Source of the DNA: Entoloma clypeatum
Taxonomy: Eukaryota > Basidiomycota > Agaricomycetes > Agaricales > Entolomataceae
DNA length: 64,000 nucleotides
Reading direction: 5' to 3'
NCBI GenBank assembly: GCA_963565915.1
Contig: OY751493.1
Location: 124,001 to 188,000, forward strand
The notes below the pieces were generated by a model, which saw only the letters and a list, made by a program, of their open reading frames with translations, had not been told where the DNA came from and did not search any database. The position numbers and the translations under genes are program-made. Positions 10,142 through 20,028 of this stretch are shown piece by piece. Positions within the stretch are counted from its first letter, which is position 1. Each line of letters opens with the position of its first letter.

Positions 10142-12717
10142 ATGTCAACCTCCGTCCTCGCCGAACCAATGTCGGTCGCCGTCATCGTCCTCTGCCTCAC
10201 CCTCCTGGCCCTCATACACCGCCGCCTCAAGTCATCAACTGCCCATCTCCCACCAGGTCCCCCGGCGGAGAGCTGGATCTTTGGGAATGCGATACCAACA
10301 TGCTAGTGAGTGTCCGCCCCACTCCTGCTCGTGCAGATACTGACCTCCCTCCCCCTCTCCAGCGCCTACCGCAAATTCGAAGAATGGACCAAAATCTACG
10401 GACCCATCTTCTCCCTGCGTCAAGGCCTCACAACCATCATCGTCATCGGGCGGCACCAAGCCGCAGTCGAGCTCATGGAGCGCGAGGGCGCCTCGCTCGC
10501 TGATCGGCCAACGTCAATCGCGGCCGGGGAGACGTTGTCGGGGGGCATGAGGGTACTGCTCACGCCCGCGGGGGAGAGGTTCAAGAAGATGCGCAAGTGA
10601 GTTGTCCTTTCCGGTTCAGTTATGTGTCGTCAACCATCTGATGAGATGGGGTGATTAGAGCACTGCACACGCATTTGCAGCCAAAGGTCGTGCAGACGTA
10701 TGCGCCGGTGATGATGCAGAACGGGAAGAGGCTCATACTTGATATTCTCGAGAGCCCTGAGATACATCAGGAGCATGCGAAGCGGTCAGTCCTTTTCCTC
10801 CTCAGCCACCCCAACTAACACCACGACCCCTACATGTAGCTACTCCGCCGCAGTCGTCATGGCCCTCGCCTACGGCAAGCCCACAGGAGGGTACGACGAC
10901 CCAGACGTCCTCGCCGTCAACCGCTGCCTCGGCCGCCTCGGCACCGCACTCCGCCCCGGCGTCTGGCAGGTTGACTTCTACCCTTGGTTGCGGTGCGTCC
11001 TCCGCGCACAGAAACACACGTGTGTGTCCGCTTCAAGCTGAATGTATGCGTCGCAGATACGTCCCCGGGTACTTGAAGGAGCTGCAACACGGCCACGCGG
11101 AGGAGCTCGCATTGTTCAAGAAGCATCTGGGCGACGTCGGTCTGCAGATCGTGCGTCGTCTCCTGCTCTTCTCTCGTAACCTTCGCTGATGTCCGTTGTC
11201 TATGTTGATCAGTCACGCGGAGAAGCCACCCAGCCCTCGTTCTCAAAGTACCTCCTCTCGCAGCAGGCATCGCTCGGGTTGTCCGACGACGAGACGGCAT
11301 ACCTCGCTGGGTCCATGTTTGGTGCGGGGAGCGATACGACGGCCAGTGCGATCAGCGTTGGGGTGTTGGCTGCGGCATGCTATCCCGAGGCGCAGAGAAG
11401 GGTGCAGGAGGAGCTGGATGCGGTCGTTGGCAAGGAGCATGGTCGGTCACGGTTTTCTTCTGATTGAAGCACTTACTGAGAGGCTTCCGGCAGCGCCGAC
11501 TTTTGCAGACGAAGATAACCTGCCGCAGTTGAACGCGTTTGTGTTGGAGACGTTCAGGTGGAGGCCTGTTACGGCTGGTGGTAAGTCCCCTTTCCCCCTG
11601 CCTTGCTGCTCTGGCTGCTGAGAAACTTGCGCGTTTGGCAGGGTTCTCGCATAAAGCGACAAAGGATATCGTCTGGCAGAACTACGTCATTCCCAAGGGA
11701 GCCACCGTCATCGGCAACGTTTGGTTCGTCCACCTATCCATCCTCCTTCATCTACACCCACACTCTTGCTAATTTCATTTGGAACGTCCATAGGTCCGTC
11801 GGCCGCGACCCGTCCGTCTTCCCGAATCCGGAACAGTTCGACCCGCAGCGCTGGTTGGACGCGGAGGGACGGATCAGGGACGATCTTAAGGCGTACACGT
11901 TTGGGTTTGGGAGGAGGGTGTGTCCGGGGCAGTATATGGCGGCTGCGTGAGTGTTTTACGTCTTTGTCATTTCGTCGTGTTGTATGTTGTTGCTTCGTCG
12001 TTTTCCTCCCTTCTTTGCTTTTCTTGTCGTGTTTTTCTCCTCGATCTTTTTCTCTCTGCGTTGGCCCTCGCCCTGTCGCCCCGCTTCTGCCTTTCTAGGA
12101 TTACGTCTCGTCCCCAATTCGTCTTTGCTCTCTATCTCACTTTTTGTCTTCATTCCTCTTCGCCGTTTTCTTTCCTTTCCTTGTTTCTCGACTTGTTCAC
12201 TTATCATTCGTCCTTTGTTTTCGTTTCTTATTTTCCCTTCTCGCTGACCCGCTTCGTCGTCTTGTGCTCTTTCTCTTCGTCGCCGTTTTCTCTCCATCCT
12301 GCATCACTTCTTGTGTCATCAATGATTCTCCTTCGATTGCCTTTCATTTTCATCCTGATTCCCCTCCGTCCATGTTTTGCTTGTTCTGCATTTCCTCTCT
12401 CTCTCTCTCTCTCTCCTCCCCTTTTTCCCTCAGCTTTTTTTCAATATCTAATCTACCCTCATTGCCTCTTCTCCCCTCGTCTTCCTGCAATGCTTACGGC
12501 CCCTTTTCTACCATCACACAGCTCCGTGTTCCTCAACACCGCTCTCCTGCAATGGGCATTTACCATCCGCGCGGACCCGAAACACCCGATTGACGAGCTG
12601 GCGTTTACGGAGAGCGCGAATGCGCATCCGAAGCCGTTTACCGTCGTTTTTGAGACGAGGGTGGGCGGGGGCAGTGTTGAAGGGGTCAGGGAGTTGATGG
12701 AGGAGTATGGTGCGTGA
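10142..12717 (+). CDS. Cytochrome P450 monooxygenase, 10 exons, 505 aa
   Basis: A heme-thiolate monooxygenase, probably anchored in the ER membrane. Exons are 10142-10305, 10363-10596, 10659-10784, 10840-10992, 11057-11150, 11213-11441, 11494-11580, 11642-11723, 11794-11946 and 12522-12717. They total 1518 nt and stay in frame. The N-terminus has a hydrophobic anchor (about residues 10-25) and the proline-rich hinge LPPGPP. The oxygen-binding I-helix AGSDTT is near residues 294-299, the K-helix ETFR at 352-355, and the heme loop FGFGRRVCPG has its ligand cysteine near 433. Length is normal for the family. It resembles the fungal CYP64/O-methylsterigmatocystin-oxidoreductase-like group (general resemblance only); the substrate is unknown. 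A TATA-like tatatatc sits about 55 bp upstream. Two relics of this gene lie in the duplicated region to the left. Confidence 0.92.
11947..12521 (+). other. Unusually long pyrimidine-rich last intron of the P450 gene
   Basis: Every other intron of this gene is about 52-70 bp, but this one is 575 bp. It opens with gtgagt and closes with cacag, and both joined exons stay in phase (GC|C TCC). The plus strand is overwhelmingly C and T, with long ctctctct, tttct and ccctt tracts. Stop-free frames within it are a by-product of this composition and are not coding. Confidence 0.8.
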
Positions 12718-14040
12718 GGGGAAGGGGGGGTGGCAGGAAGAGGGGGGATATGATATTATGGGATATATGCTTGCTTGCACATAAATCTTGGCTGGATTTT
12801 TTCGTTTGGATTGGGTTGATTGCGCACTTGCTTGATTTGCTTGGTTGGATGTGGATTGCAGATTGCAGACGTGTACGCTACATATGTGTACGTGTGTAAG
12901 GTATATATATATAACGAACCTATATTATTGGGTTCCATGATGTTCATGCCATCTCGCACGACGCCTTTGGTGTGGTCCCGCTGTGCAGTGCACTTCGTGT
13001 CATCCTCGGTCCCAGGCTGGGATCGTCGGATTGCACAACTATCCCCAGTCCTGCTCGTACCTTGGTAAACCCGTGTCGCTTGTTGAATGCTTCGATCTCA
13101 TATCGGTTGATGAACTATTGTGAGAATCAATAAGTGTACCGGGAGCAGTGACGAACATTGGTGACTTGGATACTACAGTATAGGTATTCTGCACTGGCAG
13201 AATTACGGGGATGCAGATTTCTGATGCCCTCCGTACAGTACAAGGGGAGACCACCGTCGAAGGCCGTCTTGTCAGAGTGATCCCCAAGGTGAAAAAAAAA
13301 GTTTGTCAGCGGTTGTGGCACGGCCTTGCTCTGAATCGAACAGAGAGATCCCTGCCCATTATGCATTATGGATCGAATTCCTAGTACAAGTAGGCTTCCA
13401 GTGCACTACAAGGCCACTTTCAAGTTGGAAGCAGGGCAGAACCAAAGTTGAAATTGAATGCTGGGTATACATATATAGCGTGATGAAGCCTGAAGTTTGA
13501 TGAAAAGATAATAGACGAGACACCATCAACGACCGTACCTATTGCATGCCTTCTCTGCAAGGCTAGCAAACCCGAACACCCATGGAAATACATCTTGAGA
13601 ACCATGGTCAAACGTTTTCACCGTGACGGCACAGCTTTCCTGGAGGTAAGCGTTCGTACCCTGTCTTAGGACCCTCCTTCAGACGCGTCGTCAACGAGCA
13701 GTCTCAACCCTCCAGGGTCCCACAAAGCACGGCCATCACTCTATATGAAGGATCGCTGGTGTAATTTGACATGGTGGTTGAGCAAGGAAGGGCACATGTA
13801 CCCCCAGCCTTACAACTCTGCAGTCTTTGTAATCGTTCTGGGCACGAGACTACACCAATCGCTGCTCTTGGACGTAGTGAGGTATGTACGAGGGTAGTAT
13901 TAAGAGCGCACAAGTGATGACGGTCACGTGGAGGCATCTCTTCCTCATCTTACAGTGACCGGCACGAGCGCGTCGTGTAGCACTAATCCATTCCTAATCG
14001 TGCTGGGCACGAGACTACGCCAAACATTCATCGCTTCGCC
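12718..14040. other. Intergenic region with a short direct repeat
   Basis: No credible gene is seen between the P450 stop and the next start. A block reading 'ctgggcacgagactac.ccaa' occurs at about 13836-13857 and again at about 14003-14024, 167 bp apart; the second copy ends just before the start codon of the next gene. This may be a partial promoter duplication. Confidence 0.5.
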
Positions 14041-14972
14041 ATGTCGTCTGCACCGCCGCCCCGCGTCCTCGTCAACCACAAATATGGAACAGATGGACAT
14101 CTCCCCACTGTAGGCGAGGTCATCATCGTCCGCCTTTCGGAGGACCTTTTCGGACCCGGCTCCACCATTCAGAGTAGTCGCAGTCTACCATCTCGTGTTA
14201 CTCGACACAACTATCACCACGCTGTTGTCTTAAGAGTTGCTGTGGAAGAGGACGTCCTTTTCACAGTTCTTCCCATGCCCGCATACTTTTTTATCGATCC
14301 AGCATCCGGTCTGACCTCAACCAGTTGGTTGCTCGAACAACCCGATGATTTTCAACAACTCCATATTCCTGTCCCGTACGAGGAGGCGCCCACTCTCGGA
14401 CAAACGCATCCTCCATTCCCGACGCCGGCGCGATTTGGCGATCCTCTTCAAATAGGTGGATGGAAGAATCGTAAACCTAGTTGGGTGCAAGCTGTTGCAC
14501 AGGTCACGACCTTGAAGTACTCGACGACGGTGCATATTTTATTCCGCTCCGGGAAAATACGACGCTGACATGTCCAGTACAGTTCAAAACTTTCGAACCT
14601 CCTGCCAAGATGAGCCAGGATGAAATAAGGCGTCTCAGGGAATACAGTCGACACGCTCGTTTGCCTGTCGTTTCTAGTAACAGCACTATGCCTCCATTTT
14701 CTCCCGGCACTGGTGGTGGTGCCACGACCGGGGGACCCGATGCATCACCCCCAGGAGGCGACACAGTCCCAGGCAGTAGCTTACATCCTCATCAGCCTGG
14801 CGGGGCCAACGACGAGGGTGGAGCAGGCATCTCGGCTAGTACAACAAGCTTGGCCTTGCAAGCTCTTTACGCAAACGATGCTGTCAAATACGCCTCAACG
14901 GACTTTGAAAAACCCTCTATGACTGTCGATTCAGGCTCTGACGACGACGACGACGACGATTGGGAAGATTAG
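14041..14972 (+). pseudogene. Unrecognised host gene, 5' part, truncated by hAT insertion
   Basis: Two exons, 14041-14470 and 14503-14972, joined over a short 32-bp intron (gtaaac...gcacag); the phase closes exactly, giving 299 aa. I do not recognise the family. The first half is globular and contains VGEVIIVRLSEDLFGPGS and an aromatic/proline-rich middle. The second half has EIRRLREYSRHARLP, then a Gly/Pro/Thr-rich linker, and ends in a run of seven aspartates before WED. The stop codon TAG is supplied by the first bases of the hAT terminal repeat (14970-14972). The original reading frame resumes on the far side of the transposon at 26233. The current product therefore lacks its C-terminal tail of roughly 50 residues. 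The unusually short intron means a frameshift is an alternative explanation, though less likely. Confidence 0.65.
14962..14969. repeat. Target-site duplication of the hAT element, left copy (gggaagat)
   Basis: The eight bases gggaagat immediately precede the left terminal repeat. They are repeated without mismatch at 26225-26232, right after the right terminal repeat. An 8-bp duplication is the hallmark of hAT integration. Confidence 0.95.
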
Positions 14973-14998
14973 TGCTGTTCCGGCCCGGCTTGGCCTGA
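14970..14998 (+). repeat. hAT left terminal inverted repeat
   Basis: Begins tagtgctgt, then a short divergent spacer and ggcccggcttggcctga. It pairs with the complement of 26200-26224. Its first three bases now serve as the stop codon of the interrupted host gene. Confidence 0.9.
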
Positions 14999-15745
14999 AA
15001 GCCCCGGCTTTGGCTTGGCCTGAGGCGGCTTTGGCTTTCGCAAATGCCAGGCCAGGCCAAAGCCGTCAAACACGGCTTGGCTTTGGCTTGGCCCGGCCTA
15101 GGCCACGGCTTTTCTATGTAAATCATGATTTTTTTCGTGCATGTGCACCAACGGAATCTACTATGCTACTCAGACCAATCCATAGTCTCCCCGTCTTCAT
15201 CCTCAATCAGTAGCTCATCCCAGGAAAACCCCTCAACATCTGACTCCTCCTCAGGGTCCCTCGAATCCCCTTCAGTCACGTCCGCTAACTCTTCGTCACC
15301 TTCCTCCAATTCCAATGTTGACGACGGTGCAGGTTCTCGAAAGAGCAAGTCACGTCGGATTGCACATTTGATGCTCTGGAGGGCCTCCACCATGTCACCC
15401 TTGAGACAACTGCGGCGCTTTGATATCGTGATCCCCCCTTGCGAAAACGCGCGCTCGCTTGAGACTGATGACGACACAATCGCAAGATAGTCGCGTGCGA
15501 GCGAACCCCATACAGGATGATAGCGCTGTGCATTGAACTACGAGAACTTGTTAGGCACTGGTCAGAGTATTCAGTTCGAAATACTTACGCCCCACCACTG
15601 GATTGCTGTCCAGCCTTCCGGCACTTGCTCAGGAACATTCATATAGGCATGGTAGTCGCGAAGCCATGGCTGTTGAGGATCATCGGGTACATCCACCCCT
15701 GTATCCGCCGCCACGTCTTCTTCATCATCACTAAGTTCTCGAAGC

Positions 15746-16094
15746 TAATGAAGTAACCGACATAGGCAGCCCAAAGGGCGCTCAAGATGTAACGGTATGA
15801 AGGCATGAAGGAAGCTCAACTAACCTGGTTAAGAGTAACTAGAGAAATTGTAGAAGCTGTACTAGCTTGTTAGTTAACTCAAAGAACTGGGGTGTTCAAG
15901 AAGTTAGGATTCACCGTACTAAATACATGGGTATTTATACTAATCCAATATGCGCACGGACCATTGTACAAACAATACATAAACAAGTCATGCGTCCGTG
16001 GTTATACTATAAACTCACATATATGGTAATAGTGACTTATAGTCACTTCCTGTGACAAGCACATAGTGCGACATATCTGGCAATATGTTCAACA
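15746..16094 (-). repeat. copia-1 3' LTR
   Basis: 349 bp; on the element's strand it starts tgttgaac and ends ttcatta. It carries the same ATG (minus strand, 15806) as the 5' LTR. Here the 20 LTR-encoded codons read out of the element into the flanking hAT sequence. Confidence 0.95.
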
Positions 16095-16112
16095 CTCCCC
16101 CTCACTTAGAAT
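16095..16112 (-). other. copia-1 polypurine tract
   Basis: On the minus strand the bases directly ahead of the 3' LTR read gtgagggggag. This is a typical plus-strand primer site for reverse transcription. Confidence 0.75.
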
Positions 16113-19100
16113 CCCGGGTAGGTTTCGTAAGTGGAGTATAAGGCTCTTTAAACGCCATTCGGAGTAGAGCACAGAATTTCTCAAATTCCTGGCGACCAAG
16201 TGGCTTGGTAAACATATCAGCCGGATTCTCTGTTCCCGGAACGAACCGTGGTTCGATCAATCCATCTTTAACTCTATCGCGTATAGCAAAGTGATGGATT
16301 GCTATATGTTTGGTTCTGCCTTCAGTGACTGGGTTTTGCGCATTGAAAATCGCGCCTTGGTTATCTACATGGAACGGCATTTTGGTAATGTCCTGTAGTC
16401 CAAGCTCTTTGAAGAGATGAGTAACCCATTCACACTCCCGCGAACATTCACTGGCAGCAACCATTTCCGCCTCAGTGGACGAATGTGCCACTGTCTTTTG
16501 CTTGCGACTTTTCCAAAGAACAAGTCCTCCTGCAAGTTTAAGGAAATATCCCGATTGGGACTTTCTATCAGATGGGTCTGATGCCCAGTCTGAATCTGTC
16601 CATGCTTCAAAGGAAGCTTTGGATCGACCATCATAGATTATAGAATAGTCTTGAGTACCGACAAGATATCTGATAATTCGTAGAGCGTATTTTTCATGCT
16701 CTTTGGAAGGGTTTGCAGACATTTGTGACATTTTTGCAACTGCAAAAGCAATGTCCGGTCTCGTTCCAATGGACAAGTACAACAACAATCCAATGATCAT
16801 TTGGTACCTTGTTTTGAGTGTGGGATCCACCTCCCCCTCATTTGGTGCAGGGTAATAACCCTTTGGGAGTGGAGTGTCAGCAGCCTTTGCATTTTCTAAG
16901 CCAAAGCGCTTAATGATCTTCTTTAGGTATTCTGACTGATTGATTGTTACGATCTGCTTTTCTGAATCTTGTCGTATTCTCATACGCAAGAATTCTTTAG
17001 CTATACCAAGATCACGACTTTCCCATTTATTTTTAAAGTCAGATTTTATCTTGTGAACAAGATCTGGGTTTGATCCCATGAACAGGCCATCATCAACATA
17101 GATCAAAGCGATTATCAAATCACCTGATTGTTTGTTGTGGTAAACAAAGACGCCTGAGTCAGTTCTACATCGAGTAAAACCTAGCTTCTCCATTGATGCA
17201 TTGAGCGCGATCCACCACGCTCTCGCAGCCTGTTTTAGGCCATAGAGTGCTTTTAATAAACGGATGACCTTCCGTTCTTGGCCTTTGACAACAAAGCCTT
17301 CGGGTTGATTCATATAGATTTCCTCATCGAGCTCTCCATAGAGAAAAGCTGATTTGACATCTACTCCTTCAATCACCCATCCTTCAAGCGCAGCTACGGC
17401 GAAGAGGATTCGGATAGTCTCGAAACGTATCACAGGTGAGAAGATCTCATCAAAATCGATACCCTCGATCTGTGAGAAACCCTTGGCAACGAGTCGTGCC
17501 TTCTTTCGTCCGTCAGTTTTGACGTCGAATACCCATCGATTTCTGATGGTTTTACGACCTTTAGGCAGGTCAACCAACTTAAAGACATTGCGCTTTCGGA
17601 GGGCTTCTAGTTCCTCACGACATGCTGCTTTCCATTCAAGCTTTTCCTTTTCAGGTAGCTTATTTATGTCCTTCATTTGCCAAGACTTTGGGTCTTGTGG
17701 AATTTCGTCATATGCAGGGATTGCTTTAGATAGCAAGTGCGCAAGCATTTGTGACTGTCCTCCCCCTTCCCTAATATAGAGTAATTCCTCCATATCTATA
17801 TCCGGATTCGGATTGGAATTGTTCTGATACATCTGAGGATCAGCGGAGCTAGTTGATGGATCAGCGCCAGATTGCTGGGGTCTGGTCTCCGATCGGGGAT
17901 TATAGGCGTATCGCCGTGAATCCTCCTGAACGGTTCTGCTCCAATCACGCTGATTTTGACGCAAGGCCTCAGCCGGGTTATTCCTGTAAACATTTCCAGG
18001 ACGCTGGGGTATAACCCGAGTACGACGAGGACGATCAGTCTGTGGGCGATAATCTCCTGGTAAGGTATGATCATCGTTTGGTGCATCTGTGCGCACACGT
18101 TTCCCAGGATTGTGAGTCCGGGGAACCCACTGCTGATTCTCAGCGGTGTCCTGTCTGTTTGTTCCATCAGAAGTCTGACTGGAACCTTCGGGAAGCTGAC
18201 CAGTTTGGTCGCTATTTGTATCAGGGAGGTTATGATTGTCATCATTGGTTCCTGGATTAGACGGGTAACGTGAACCGCCAGGACCATGTGCATCATTGTC
18301 TTCCGAATGGAAATCGTCGGTTGGTAAATCAGACGGGCCATCATGTCCATTTACATCATCGTTTCCCATATCGTCTGATGTTGGATCATGGTATTGTGTT
18401 ATCGAAGGTATTTTGTTCAATGTAGAACATTTTGGGAACAGCTGTTCATCAAACATTGCTGTGACACCTATGAAGACCACGTTGTTTGGCATCCGCATAA
18501 ACCGGTAACCTTTAGTTCCAGTTTTAAATCCAATGAAAATCATCAGCTCGGATTTAGCGGTGGTAGTACGAATTTCTTTTGGAAGAAAGACGTAAGCACC
18601 ACATCCAAAAACGTGTAGGTTCGACACATCAGGCTTTTCCTTTTTAAGGGACTCATACGGAGTAAGCCATCCATGTCTTTTCAATGGAGTTCGGTTATAC
18701 AAGTGAAGTGCATGTTCTACCACAAATTGAATCCATATTTTGGGTAGGCAAGCATCATGCAACATAGCAAGTGCTTTATCCATTAAAGTTCTGTTAAAGC
18801 GTTCCGCACGACCGTTTTGTTGTGGCTGGTGCGGCACAGTAACTTCACCCTGGATTCCCATCTCACGCATATCTGCTTGGAAAAGGACAAACTCACCGCC
18901 GCCATCAAAATGCCAGGTTTTAATTGTTGTATTGAATTGGTTTTTAACCATGGCATTAAAATCACGAAGTGCAGAGTGTGCATCGGATTTTAGTCTCAAT
19001 AAAGAGATCCAGGCGTGTGACGTGTAGTCGTCAACAAAGCTGATATAATAATTATATTTGCCATAAGTCGCCTTTTTGAATTGCTTTAAATCCGAATGGA

Positions 19101-20028
19101 TTAGCTCAAAAGGTGCTTTAGCGCGTGTCTGAGATGGTGAGAAAGATTTTGAAGGCATCTTTCCAAGAGCGCATCCTTTGCAGGGTCGCTCAGTGGACGG
19201 TTTGTCCACTCCATTGAAACCTTTGACATGTTTAGAAGCATGTCGCAGTACTTCATGTGAAGGGTGTCTGAATCGCTTGTGCCAGGTGTCATAATCAACA
19301 GATTGTGAGACACTAAGACTAACCAAGTGTATTCGTTCCTCTTTAATGATCGTGGCATTTAGCCAATAAATCGATTCATTTGCCTTATGAGGATAACACA
19401 TAAACAAAGGAAGACCTGAATTGGTCTTTAGTGTGATCGAACCAAATCGTCCGCTAATTTCATTTCCTTGTTTAAGGATCTCGCCTACAGATAAAAGACG
19501 AACGTCTAAATCTGGTATATAATAAACGGGTGATAGACGAGTTATTTTATTTTGTTCTCGCCCGTTTTTCTTGATGGTGTGATTAATCAACACTGTTCCT
19601 TGTCCAAGGATCTGAATAGTGTGACCTTTCTGTGCAATTTGCACAGATTGACGATCTTTTAGTGGGGTATACTCAATGAAATCATTGATATCATAAGTGA
19701 AGTGCAATGATGCACCTGAATCAAGAATCCAATTGGATTGATTCTGTTTCTTACATTCAGCACAATTCGCATAATGAGAATTTATTTGCGCTATAAGCGC
19801 GTGTACAGCAGGTGATAAAAATACATTGGACCGCCGTCCATTCACTCGTCTCCAAAGAGGCTTCTGTGAAGTATTTGTTAACTGCATTGTACGTGCTGTT
19901 GAATGTGAAACATACCCCATGTCGTTGTTGTTTCCATTACCACAGGAAACTTCATACTCCATATAGTTATCAATGTATCCTTCATCGTAATAGCCCCTTA
20001 TGGTGGGGGCTATGTCTTCTGTTTCCAT
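16102..20028 (-). CDS. copia-1 pol polyprotein (protease, integrase, RT, RNase H), 1308 aa
   Basis: One uninterrupted frame. The order protease-integrase-RT-RNase H is that of Ty1/copia. The aspartic protease motif ILDSGASLHF is near residues 101-110. The integrase zinc-binding segment (WHKRFRHPSHEVLRHAS... CKGCALGK) is followed by the core with DLKQF, HFDGGGEF and the NGRAERFNRTL block containing the catalytic glutamate. A long acidic/proline-rich linker follows. RT has VDVKSAFLYGELDEEIYMNQ and the catalytic YVDD. RNase H has TDSDWASDPSDRKSQSGYF, STEAEMVAASE and KHIAIHHFAIRD. The frame lies -1 relative to gag and overlaps its end. It is open upstream of the ATG at 20028, so a -1 ribosomal frameshift within the overlap is plausible; I did not find a convincing slippery heptamer. 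No damage is visible. Confidence 0.95.
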   Translation of the reverse strand: METEDIAPTIRGYYDEGYIDNYMEYEVSCGNGNNNDMGYVSHSTARTMQLTNTSQKPLWRRVNGRRSNVFLSPAVHALIAQINSHYANCAECKKQNQSNWILDSGASLHFTYDINDFIEYTPLKDRQSVQIAQKGHTIQILGQGTVLINHTIKKNGREQNKITRLSPVYYIPDLDVRLLSVGEILKQGNEISGRFGSITLKTNSGLPLFMCYPHKANESIYWLNATIIKEERIHLVSLSVSQSVDYDTWHKRFRHPSHEVLRHASKHVKGFNGVDKPSTERPCKGCALGKMPSKSFSPSQTRAKAPFELIHSDLKQFKKATYGKYNYYISFVDDYTSHAWISLLRLKSDAHSALRDFNAMVKNQFNTTIKTWHFDGGGEFVLFQADMREMGIQGEVTVPHQPQQNGRAERFNRTLMDKALAMLHDACLPKIWIQFVVEHALHLYNRTPLKRHGWLTPYESLKKEKPDVSNLHVFGCGAYVFLPKEIRTTTAKSELMIFIGFKTGTKGYRFMRMPNNVVFIGVTAMFDEQLFPKCSTLNKIPSITQYHDPTSDDMGNDDVNGHDGPSDLPTDDFHSEDNDAHGPGGSRYPSNPGTNDDNHNLPDTNSDQTGQLPEGSSQTSDGTNRQDTAENQQWVPRTHNPGKRVRTDAPNDDHTLPGDYRPQTDRPRRTRVIPQRPGNVYRNNPAEALRQNQRDWSRTVQEDSRRYAYNPRSETRPQQSGADPSTSSADPQMYQNNSNPNPDIDMEELLYIREGGGQSQMLAHLLSKAIPAYDEIPQDPKSWQMKDINKLPEKEKLEWKAACREELEALRKRNVFKLVDLPKGRKTIRNRWVFDVKTDGRKKARLVAKGFSQIEGIDFDEIFSPVIRFETIRILFAVAALEGWVIEGVDVKSAFLYGELDEEIYMNQPEGFVVKGQERKVIRLLKALYGLKQAARAWWIALNASMEKLGFTRCRTDSGVFVYHNKQSGDLIIALIYVDDGLFMGSNPDLVHKIKSDFKNKWESRDLGIAKEFLRMRIRQDSEKQIVTINQSEYLKKIIKRFGLENAKAADTPLPKGYYPAPNEGEVDPTLKTRYQMIIGLLLYLSIGTRPDIAFAVAKMSQMSANPSKEHEKYALRIIRYLVGTQDYSIIYDGRSKASFEAWTDSDWASDPSDRKSQSGYFLKLAGGLVLWKSRKQKTVAHSSTEAEMVAASECSRECEWVTHLFKELGLQDITKMPFHVDNQGAIFNAQNPVTEGRTKHIAIHHFAIRDRVKDGLIEPRFVPGTENPADMFTKPLGRQEFEKFCALLRMAFKEPYTPLTKPTRDSK

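Noticed and set aside
11920..12717. Open frame of 265 codons across the end of the P450 gene
   Set aside because: It is the pyrimidine-rich intron read through. The spliced model joins in phase and restores the P450 C-terminus; the intronic part is Phe/Ser/Leu low-complexity.
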